DNA from: Hyphochytrium catenoides
Taxonomy: Eukaryota > Sar > Hyphochytriomycetes > Hyphochytriales > Hyphochytriaceae
Length of the DNA: 22,457 bases
Direction of reading: 5' to 3'
NCBI GenBank assembly: GCA_900088475.1
Contig: FLMG01004065.1
Span: forward strand, 1,614-24,070
Both the position numbers and the translations under genes were made by a program. The notes beneath the pieces were generated by a model. The model had not been told where the DNA came from. It ran no database searches and saw nothing but the letters and a program-made list of their open reading frames with translations. Each line of letters starts with the position of its first letter. The stretch's first letter is position 1. Positions 10,001 to 19,388 of the stretch are shown here, one piece after another.

Positions 10001-11202
10001 TCCAGTCCATAGAAGATGGCCTGTCATCCCCTGAAGCGGATGTATCGGCCAGTTTCGTCAATAGCCCAAGAGTTAGAGAAGTAAAGAGAGACTGGAAAGC
10101 TCAAAGCGCTCCGTCCTCTTCCTCTCAACCACCAATAGATAGAATGGGAGACACTGGCAGTCCGCCCTCTCCACGACGAAGGAAAGGCTCGTCCCTACCT
10201 TCTGCGCCCGAGAGACAAAGCTCGAATGTGGAAGCAGAGACATATCTCACGCAGAGAGAAGAGGACCGCCCGTCCGCAGAGCAAGCACTAGAGCACTTGC
10301 AAGAGGTAGACCTCACCGACAACTCCTCTCCCTCCCTTCGTTCCTCTTCTGCCACCAAGAAGAGGGAAGAAAAGGGAGCGCTCTCCTATCATGTCGTCGG
10401 TTCTGCTGCGCATGTCGAAGAGTTTGGGAGAACGGGGGACTCTCCTTCTGTTGTTCTTTCTACGGAGGCGTCAGGGGCTTCTACGCCTTCGGAGGCCAGC
10501 TATGAACTACACTTCCGCTCTGCTTTTAGCGTCTCGCTCCTGGCGAGAGAGAGACGTCTGGCGGATATCGCCAAGCTCCACGCACTCTTTTTGTCCTGTG
10601 AGGTCTCTCTTCTCCTTCTCTTTCCTATCTGGGGCTGGGGAAGATACACACACGGAGATCTGTCATTTTCTCTCTTGGGAGTCTGTTCTGCTCTCCTCTC
10701 GGGGGCCGCGCTCCTCTTGGTCTGGGAACTGTCTATGTCCAGCGTCATTGTTAGCTGTGTCAGAGGGAATGGGATGATTCAGGTCTTTTGTGTGGCCAGC
10801 AAGTGCCAGGCGATCCTCTCACTCTTGCTCCCTCTGGGCTCATGCTTAGGAAACTCTTCCTTTGGGGTGGGAGCCAGCTGGGTTATTGCTCTTCTCTCTC
10901 TCATCTCTTTCTCGTTTGGAGGCATTGCGTTCGCTGCTATTACAGCGCTGGTTGATAGAGTAGTGCATCAGAGAGAGAGAAAGCACTTTCATCGACTCGT
11001 TGTCTCTCTCTCACTGCTCGCTGCTTCTCTCTCGGTGCTTCTTCTGCTCTCGGTGGTGAGCTTAGGCAGCGTTCGGCTTCTGTATCCGCTGGGGACCGTA
11101 TTGGCCTACGGCGCGATCGTGGCCGGCCTTTATCTCTCAGTCCGCCTTGCAGAACAAATCTCCGTCACTGATCTCCTGCATACACAAAGAGGAAGCGTGT
11201 AG
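7079..11202 (+). CDS. Polytopic membrane protein with CRAL-TRIO (Sec14-like) domain and FFAT motif
   Basis: Exons 7079-7325, 7582-7738, 8089-8175, 8498-9395 and 9553-11202 join in phase (1, 2, 2, 0) into 1012 residues. Four hydrophobic helices lie at about 43-71, 105-126, 168-191 and 203-227. A CRAL-TRIO lipid-binding domain follows at about 325-545: FFEIKQVFPHYFHG, LLVLIDMAGVRLQDIS, then HYPERVSQVFVANVPFWF and the closing LPIEYGG. An acidic segment holds EFFDAEE at 601-607, matching the FFAT consensus for binding VAP proteins on the ER. A Ser-rich linker to about 800 is followed by six helices (about 807-994). With four helices first, the N-terminus and the domain-plus-FFAT loop fall on the same, presumably cytosolic, side. 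Family knowledge suggests transfer of phospholipid or another small lipid; the ligand cannot be told. Either of two adjacent ATGs (7079, 7082) could start it; an ATG at 7539 would drop the first helix and is preceded by a stop. Confidence 0.8.
9951..9996 (+). other. FFAT motif (VAP-binding) in the CRAL-TRIO protein
   Basis: Codons here give DDDEFFDAEEEEDM. The core EFFDAEE (residues 601-607, bases 9964-9984) fits the EFFDAxE consensus at every fixed position, and the flanks are acidic, as in functional FFAT motifs. It lies about 60 residues after the CRAL-TRIO domain, in a loop predicted to be cytosolic. Confidence 0.8.
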
Positions 11203-11318
11203 GGTAGAGCCAACCTCCTCTGCAGGCCCACATGGCTTGGAAATTGAAGGTGTTTTTTTGTTCGGGGCAAGGTGATAATGCTATTTATAAGGGTAGGCTA
11301 TGTGTGTCAGCCTGTCTA

Positions 11319-11966
11319 TCAACGCAGAGTACTCTGCTCGGTGACTTGATGATCTATTTCTATCAGTTCCCTGGGTAAGCCCTTCCAGGCTTTTGCTCCT
11401 GCCATTATCTCGCTCAAAGTGGGGACAATGATTGCCTTGAGGCATCCCGGACTCTGACGGGGTGCGGTCCATGTGCCTATCCTACGCTACGCTCTAAACC
11501 CTAGATGGAATAGAATACGCGATCAGGATTGCTTTCATGGCCAACGGAAGCATCCCTGCGATAGCGTAATGGGTGCTCCTTGCATTTTCATGACAGATCA
11601 AGCTCAGTTCCGCCAATGCAACGAGGGCTCGTAGTGAAGTGCTGAGGAACTGTGGTGAGAGGTCAAAAGAGGTCCCCAATCTCCACAACCTTTCATCAGC
11701 TCCCTCGCCATCCTCTCCACAGCACCAACGTTGCTGGGTTGTTGGGCAAGTGGTCCCACCATCAAATATTTATACATCCTTAGTCCTCATTATCATTCAT
11801 CTTCTATAGCACGTCAGGCCGTAATAGTTCATACCGTACACTTGGTGGGGTCGTGGCCTTGCTCTATCAACTAATCTAACATCCTCTGCCCTTTGCGGCA
11901 CCATCCGGCCGAAACATCTTTGACATCTCCGCGGTTGATCTGAGCTTCATCTTGTGCATCTGTCAT
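11319..11966 (-). CDS. Putative minus-strand gene with armadillo/HEAT-like segment, structure uncertain
   Basis: Three protein-like pieces read on the minus strand. An ATG at 11966 opens MTDAQDEAQINRGDVKDV to a possible donor at 11881. A middle exon 11649-11500 contains LRALVALAELSLICHENAR then IAGMLPLAMKAI, which has the three-helix look of an armadillo repeat. A last exon 11453-11319 has CLKAIIVPTLSEIMAGAKAW and a TGA stop; it joins the middle one across a 46-base intron in phase 0. Between 11780 and 11650 two overlapping frames both look coding (PSNVGAVERMARELMKG in one, the upstream extension of the armadillo frame in the other), and I could not splice them consistently. It may be a small real gene, one with a missed exon, or a decaying copy. 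CT/GA simple repeats are absent here. The strand fits the alternating layout. Function unknown. Confidence 0.35.
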
Positions 11967-12524
11967 CGCGGTCTGCGCGCTTCATTCACTCTGTCTGGCG
12001 GCAACATGGACAACTTTGGCGCTTGAGACCGTATAATCGGTCTTCTTACACTTTCAGGCGAGTAGCCAAACTGTAATAGTACTAATAACCACAATACAAG
12101 TTAACCCTTGCTAACGCGAAACAGTAAATTTCTTATGCCATGAGAGTGCTAAATTCGCTTTCGAAAGTTGGCCAACCCCATCATGAGATTTTATAAAAAA
12201 GAAGTGGGAAATCAGTAAAAAGCTTCAAAAATCGATCTGCAGAGAAGCTCAAGAAATACGTTTTTCTGGAGAGCTCTGTGGCTTTGTATCAACTTTACCC
12301 AGGCTAAACAGCAGTGGCTCGCCTCCCAAAGCAAATTGGATTAGTCGTTCCTCGTGCTTGTTTGTCCTCAGCGGTGTTAAGAGCTCTCCTGTCCACGCTT
12401 CTTACTCTGTTCTTGACCTCTACTAAAGGATCAAACTCAACAACCCAGAGACGTTCTACACGCCTCACGTGTGGCTCAGACAACTTTCCTTCAGGGCCAG
12501 TACTAGAGAAAGTGAACAACAAAC
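11967..12524. promoter_or_regulatory. Upstream region of MTHFR, divergent from the minus-strand gene
   Basis: This 558-base gap precedes the MTHFR start codon and is more AT-rich than the rest of the window (for example TTTTATAAAAAAG near 12189-12201). Short frames at 12304-12524 show no family. It probably carries the MTHFR promoter and 5' leader; the TTTTATAAAA run is a possible TATA-like element, unproven. Confidence 0.35.
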
Positions 12525-15500
12525 ATGAAGATTATAGAAAAGATCAACAAGAGTATAGAACAAGACCAGCCTTTCTATTCGTTTGAGTTCTTCCCGCCAA
12601 AGACCGAAGCCGGCGTGCAGAACCTCTTCCAGAGAATGGATCGTATGGCCGCTCTGGAGCCTCTCTTCTGTGACATCACTTGGGGAGCGGGCGGCAGCAC
12701 CAGTAACTTGACGCTCCAGATAGCCAGCAACGCGCAGAAGTTTAGTGGGCTGGAGATGTTGATGCACTTGGTAACTTAACGTCTCTCTTCTCTCTTTCTC
12801 TCTCTCTCTCTCTCTCACTCACTCACTCACTCTTTCTCTCTCGCTTCCTCCTCTCTCTCTTTCCTTTTCGCGCCGTCTGTTCCTATCTCTCTTTATCTCT
12901 ATCTGTTTCCCCCTCTTTCTCTGTCCTGACCTTTGGGCTCCTGCCATCATGTGGCCTTCTTTCCCACCTTTACCTATTTCCCCTCGATCTCTGTGAGTTG
13001 TGGCCGTTCTGTAGTCTGGATGACTATGCGCGGCCTCTTCTCGTCCCAGAGGTGCCTTGCCCTCCTTCCCTTTGCAAACCTACCGTTGCGCTAGGTCCTC
13101 CTTTCCCCTGGGTTCTGAATATCTTCTGTTAGCTCTCTCCTTTGTTTTACACCTCCGGCCCCTCTTCGTCTGTCTCTTCTCTGTCTCATCTACCCTTCTC
13201 TCTCTCTCTTAACAAACGCTACTCCTCTTTTCCTTCCCAACCCCACCTTTTCTCTCTTCTCTTTTCTCTCTGCCTGCCGTACAGACTTGTACGAATATGC
13301 CTGAGAGCAAGCTGAAGGAGGCACTGGACACTGCTAAGGCCGCCGATATCTCTAACATCCTAGCTCTTAGAGGCGATCCACCTAAAGGTGTCGGCAAGTG
13401 GGAGCAGGCAGCGGGAGGCTTTTCACATGCAATAGACCTTGTACGCTACATAAAGAGAGAGTATGGTGACTACTTCTGCATAGGTGTGGCGGGGCACCCT
13501 GAGAAACATGCTGAGGCTCCTACCATGGTAAGTAGGCTTAGGTTGAGCTCGTTGGCCCCTACGATTTCCATTCTGATGATGCAGCTCTCGCATGCTTTGT
13601 GTCTATACTGCGTTGGGCTATGGCCTCTGTGACTCTCAATGTCCCTTTACTTCTCATGATGCCACCGCAGCCTATCCAACGCTTACCTGTTTTCGCTCCT
13701 TTCAGGATGATGATATCCAGCACTTATTGGAGAAGGTAGAAGCAGGAGCAGACTTCATTATCTCCCAGCTGTTCTATGATCCTGAGGCATTCTTGGTCTG
13801 GGAGAGGAAATGCAGAGAAAGAGGCATCACCGTGCCCATCATCCCTGGTATCATGCCCATTCAGAACTACACCGGGTTTATCCGAATGGTCAAGTTCGTT
13901 AAATGCCACGTGCCACAGGAGGTAAGATGGAGAAGATAGGGCCGAGAGACGATGGACTGAAAGATGGGCGTGAGACATCTTTAGAGTGCTGCTGTCCCTC
14001 CTCGTCCCATTTCTCGGCTCAGTCCTTATCTTTTTATCAGGTGACAGGTGTCCGAAGTTCAATCACCTTACGCCTTCTCCCCCTTACCCTTCCCTTTTTC
14101 TACTTGTCTACCAGGTGTATGACGGACTGGAGCCTATAAAGGACAATGACGAGGCCGTCAAAGAGTTCGGGATCCAGTACGCCATCAGGATGTGCAGAAA
14201 ACTGTTAGATGAGGGGAAGAGAGAGGGAAAAGAGGGAGTCAAAGGTGTACATTTCTATACTCTGAACCTAGAGAGAAGCGTGAGAAGAATTCTAGAGGGG
14301 CTACAGCTCTCACCAAAGGTAACTGGTCGTGGTGAGCTCTACCGTTTCCCGCTCGATACGTTGTTCTCTCCCTCTCCCTACTCGTGTTCTTGTCTCTTTC
14401 TCACTCTGCTGCACATCTCCGCTTACTCTCTCGCTACTCCACCTTAATCCCACCACTCTTTCTCTCTTGCCCTCTCCCGCTCCTCCTGTTGGCCCTTACT
14501 GTATTCCTGCACTTCTAACTGAATGAACGGGGCTCTCTTGCTATCCGCAGTCCAGTGTAAGAGAGTTGCCCTGGCGGCCTTCTACTCTTGCCAAGAGAGA
14601 AAAGGAGAACGTGCGACCCATCTTCTGGGCAAACAGACCTAAGAGCTATATGCGAAGAACAGACAGCTGGGATGAGTTTCCTAATGGTATGCCAGGAAAT
14701 ATAGGCCGAATTTGCTGGCGGAGACAGTGACAGAAGAGAGTGCGAGGGCCTGCTAGAGTGGCTCTTACCTTTAGGGACCGTATGGGAGGCTCTACACTAC
14801 TACTTACCCTCTCCCTTGCGTTGGTCTATCTTCCTTCCATGTACCTGGGACTGAGCCCTTCCTGTCTGCCTCTTGTCTTCGATAGGCCGTTGGGGAGATA
14901 ACCGTAGCCCTGCCTTTGGAGAGCTGACAGACTCACACTATGTCCACTTCAGTGCCGGTTCAGTAGAAGAGAGAAAGGTAAATTCACACTTTCTACAGCG
15001 AATGGCTTACAGCTGAGATGATCAAGGATATGGGCAGAGGAGAGACCAGAGGGCAGCCAGAAGCACATCAAAAGAAGTTGATAACAATGTTCTGGTCACG
15101 AAGAGCGAGCCAGAGCAATCCGGCGGGGTTGTTCTATCTTCATTAGTAGTGGCGTGCCCAAGTCCTGCTATCTTTGTCTTGATTTGGTATAACTGTTTGC
15201 GTCCTCTTTAATGTCCGCTAGGCTATGTGGGGGGAGGCCCCAGTGACCCTTGATGATGTCTACGAAGTGTTTGCCTCATATGTGGCTGGTAAAGTGCCCC
15301 GTCTACCTTGGTGCGAGACGCAGCTGCAGCCTGAGACAGAGATCATAGCAGACAAGCTGCAGAAGCTGAATAGATCAGGGTAAGTGATATTCGGCCGCCA
15401 CCTCCCACTCTTTGTCTCGAGTTCCTAGCTGCTTTCCTTTTTGTCTTCAGGTCATCTGCTTCGCTTCTCGATTTCACTGGTCTCGCTCTCTGCCCTTCCT

Positions 15501-16527
15501 GATACATTATGTGCGCCGCATCCTGTTCTTTTCTTTTGCCCAGTCCAACGTTCTCCCTAGTCTAACTCCTAATCTTCTCCACAGTTTCCTTACAATTAAC
15601 AGCCAACCGTCTGTTAACGCTGCACCCTCCGACCACGCGGCCTTCGGATGGGGTGGTCCTGGCGGCTACGTGTACCAGAAGGCTTACGTCGAGTGCTTTG
15701 TCTCACCAGCAAATCTCAGGGTCCTGATGGATCAGCTAGAGAACCATCCTTCCATTAACTTCTGCGCTGTTGACCATGCAGGCCATACATACTCCAACTA
15801 TAATGGCAAGGTACGAAATCATCGACGCATGGAACGGCTGTGGCATAGGGAGATCTATCACGCTAGTAGCCTCCTTCCTTCGCTCCCTTGTCCCAGACTG
15901 TCCCTCCTCGCCTTCCTTTTTGCCCCTTCAGGGCCTATCGACAGCCCATTGCCCTCTGCGTCGTCAGGTACCATCTTTTGCTTTGCCTACGTGGCTTCAC
16001 GGCCTCTAGTCTTTTGGTACTTCCGCGAGGATGCCCAGCCCCATCAGATTCGAAACCTGACAGTTTCCAATGGCTTGTATCCCCTTGATTGCTCCTCTGA
16101 AGCGTGTGACGGCGGTTACCTGGGGCGTTTTCCCTAACAAGGAGATCCTGCAGCCTACTGTGATGGACATCGACTCCTTTCTCGCCTGGAAGGATGAAGC
16201 TTTCAACCTCTGGGTCACGCTGTGGGCGTCCGCATATGATGACGATAGCAAGGCAGCAGTAAGCGTTGCACTGACTGGCTTCCAGCCTTACCTTGCTGCC
16301 TCCTCCTGACCTCCTCTTTCCTTTACTATTGGATGAGAGGTAGCTCTGAAATCTGATCCCGTTCTGCTTCCTCTCTCTTCTGCGCACGTTCTCTCTTCCA
16401 GGAGCTCATTCACTCCATCCACGACACCTTCTTTTTGGTGAGCATCGTGGATAACGACTTCATTCACGGAAATATTTGGAACGTGCTTGATGCGTGCGTT
16501 TCCGCGACAGCCAATGGTCACTCATAG
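12525..16527 (+). CDS. MTHFR: Methylenetetrahydrofolate reductase, eukaryotic two-domain type
   Basis: MTHFR reduces 5,10-methylene-tetrahydrofolate to 5-methyl-tetrahydrofolate using FAD and NAD(P)H, supplying methyl groups for methionine synthesis in the cytosol. Exons 12525-12770, 13285-13527, 13706-13921, 14115-14318, 14551-14686, 14886-14977, 15222-15379, 15585-15810, 16103-16258 and 16402-16527 are all GT-AG and in phase, giving 600 residues. The FAD barrel shows [10 protein letters not shown] with catalytic Glu21, [49 protein letters not shown] and [11 protein letters not shown]. The linker has [18 protein letters not shown] and WDEFPNGRWGD..SPAFGEL. The regulatory domain, which binds S-adenosylmethionine in the family, has [44 protein letters not shown] and [11 protein letters not shown]. 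The Ser-rich N-terminal extension of animal enzymes is absent: the barrel starts within 20 residues of Met1. The usual GYPxGHPEA reads GHPEKHAEA, and an extra charged loop (EGKREGKEG) sits before [10 protein letters not shown]. Confidence 0.96.
12791..12845 (+). repeat. (CT)n followed by (CACT)n in MTHFR intron 1
   Basis: A CT dinucleotide run is followed by CACT tetranucleotide units near 12814-12832. It lies at the start of the 514-base first intron (12771-13284), and most of that intron is pyrimidine-rich on the sense strand. Confidence 0.85.
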
Positions 16528-16913
16528 TGGCAAACGAGAAGATATGGCTTCGATTCAGCGTTTCGTCAAGAAGAGGCATCACATTACTTAATTTCACGAT
16601 GTAGATTGCGTACAAAACTCCACTCACTGTGAGAGAGAGAGATTGAACTCTGTCCTCCCATGTGTATCCACTGCCCCCTCTCTCTTTCTCTCTCTCTCTC
16701 TCTTTTCCTTTCCTGTTAGCTCTGGTGTCGTATTCTCTGCTGAGCTAAGAAAAGCCCTAAAGTGAATAACCATTCTTCACCGCAAAGAGGAACTATACGG
16801 GACAGGAGTGACCCCACATAGGAGAAGGAAAAAGCAAACGATAAAGAAGCCGTAGCGGCAATATCCCTAGAGAGAGGGGAGAGCTCTGGGAAAAAGTGAT
16901 GGAATAGATTGCT
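16528..16913. other. Convergent spacer between MTHFR and CFAP53
   Basis: The 386 bases between the two stop codons hold a short (GA)4 run near 16630, a (CT)n run at about 16678-16702 and no coding signal that I can see. Both 3' untranslated regions must lie here. I found no canonical AATAAA on either strand. Confidence 0.5.
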
Positions 16914-19351
16914 TTAGACATCGTAGGACCAGCTATTTCTCTGTCTCCTGAAGTCACCGCGAGGCTGAGAGGCTTCTACTTTCTTCATCCTTTGCTCTTG
17001 CTCTCTCTCTGCTAAAGTGCTCTGCTTCATCTGAAGGAACTCAACCTGCTTCTCTCTTTCTTCTCTCACCCGCTTATCCTGGATCTGCCGGTGCAAGGTG
17101 CCCTGCTGGGCCAGGAGCAGCTGAAAAGAGAATTTTATTAGCGAAAGAAGTATAGGAACAACTCCCCAGAAAGGTACCTGTTTTCGCATGTGCTCTTCCT
17201 CCTTCTCTCTCCTGGCCAGAGCTTCCACCTGTCACGCGTAGAGAACAGAGCGAGAGAGAGGAGAAGAGAGAGGGAAGGGGCCAAGTGAGCCATAATGAAG
17301 ATCGTGTGTCCATTGGAGAGGCTGGAGATAAGAAGAGAGAGACACAGAGAGATGATGATACGAAGGGCATGAAGGGAAGTCTCTGGCTTGATCTGGTGCT
17401 TCCCTGTGGTCAGCTGGCCATCTGTTGTTTACCTGTTGACGGATCTTCTCCGCTTCGTCTTTGTCCTCGACTCTCTCCTTCTTCTTCTCTTCTTGCTGAC
17501 CTTGGAGTAGTTGCTGGTTTGAGTCCAAGACCTGGAAGAACACGGGTACGGTTCCGGAGACAGATAAGAGTAAGCAAGGCAGAGATCAAAGGACTGGCGC
17601 AACAGGGAGAAGCAGAAAGCTCAAGTCTCCATAGTGAGAGGGACCCATCACACATTCCAGAGAAAGAGACAGTTGCATGGGCTCAGGTGGCCGGCGCATC
17701 CTCATTGCACTCTATACATCTTGTCCGCTAATACTCTTTCCCCTCTTGACTCGACTCAACTCGTTAGCTCACTTTGTCCGATGGCTCCCCGGTCCTCTTC
17801 TGGTTGTGTTTCTAAGAGCCGGTCTCTTTGTATTTCTCTCACTCTCTCACACTACACCTCTGTGTCTGTCTGTCTGTCTCTCTCTCGCCCTTTCTCTTTC
17901 TCTCTCTCTTCCTCTCCCCTCCTTCTCTCTCTCTTTTTCTCTCCCTGCTTATTGTGTTACCCCTATCTTCTCTCAATCCTCTCTTCTTCTAGTGTCTCTT
18001 CTGCTATTTCTTCTTCGTAACAAGATTCCCAGAGGTGACTTCTCTCTTATTCTGCTTACCAGGTGTCGCAGCCGCTCTCTTGCTTCCATTTCTCTCCTCT
18101 TTTCTTCCTCCTTTCTGCGCTGGTATTCCTCTTCGTACTGCTTCCTCATCTCCTCCGTAATGTGCTCATCTACTTTCTGCTTCTCCATCTGCTTCCGAAG
18201 ATACGCTTGGTACTCCGCTGCTTCTCTCTTCCTTTTCTCCTGATAGATGGGACACGAACATGAAATGACTGAAAAATAGGAAAGAATAGAAGGCATGGGG
18301 ATGAAGAGGAGATAGGAAAGGAGCAAGAAGGAGAAGATATCCCAGCCTGACAGATAGCGTCAAAGACAGAAAGAGAGAGAGACTAATGCACTCAGAAGGT
18401 TGCACTCAGTTTCCTCTACCTTCTCCTCGAGTTCCTTTCTTTTGTCTGCCTCCTCGGCAGCCAGAGACGAGTTGAGGAGACAAAGTTCGAATTCTCCTTC
18501 TTTCTGTGCTTCCAAAGAGCGGCGAGATGCTCTGACAGTGTTAACCATCATCATCTCTCTTCTCCTTTCTCTCTCCTTCTCCTTCTCTCTTTCCTCCTCT
18601 TCCTTGCTCCATGTATTATACTGCTCCCATCGGCGCAGCTGATCTTCATCATCAACTGCCTGTTTCTCTTTCTCTGCTCTCTTTCTTAGCGCAGTTAGAT
18701 GCACCTGACGCCCAGTCCAGCAAGAATAGATAGGAGAAAGAACGTCAGGAAACATAAAGAGAGATCTTTCCCGGACAATATGCAGAGAAAATGGGAGAAA
18801 GGGAATGGGAGCAGGAGGAAGAAAGTGAGAGAAGGAGGAAGCTGAAGAAGGATCATGCTCTTACCGCGATGCAAGAGCAAGAGAATCAAGAGAGAAAGAG
18901 AGAGAGAGAGAAAAGGGGAGCACGCAAAATACGCGCATTTAGAGAGGGGAGGGAGAGTCAGAGAGAAACGCACAGAGACAGACAGACAAACTGGACAAAG
19001 ACGGAGGAAAGAGAGGTGCGAGAGGAGGCAAACTCTGTAAGCAACAGACCTGCTGATCAATGACTTCCTTTACTTGCTTGGCCACTTGCTCCCTTTCTTC
19101 TTTTTCTTTTCTTTCTCTTTCACCTCTCTTCTCCACTGTCTGGAACTCCAGCTCTCCCATCTTCCTCTCAAAGTCCAGCTATCAGCGTGAGGGAGACAGA
19201 AAGAGTGTGTCGGCAAACGAGGAAAAAGAAGAAGCAGAAGCAAGATCTTGGGAAGACCTGAGGAACATTGACGAACCTGCCCAGCCAAAACGAAGGCTAA
19301 AGAAGCAGATAAAGCGGACCCAAAGAGGAACATGACACACAAAGGGTAGAC

Positions 19352-19388
<37 letters not shown>

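Noticed and set aside
11490-11505. CTAAACCCTAG resembling a plant-type telomere unit.
   Set aside because: A single imperfect copy with no tandem array; it sits at a probable splice donor.
15931-15966. A 36-base in-frame candidate exon ([12 protein letters not shown]) between MTHFR exons 8 and 9.
   Set aside because: Direct joining of exons 8 and 9 gives the spacing before AVTWG expected for the family.
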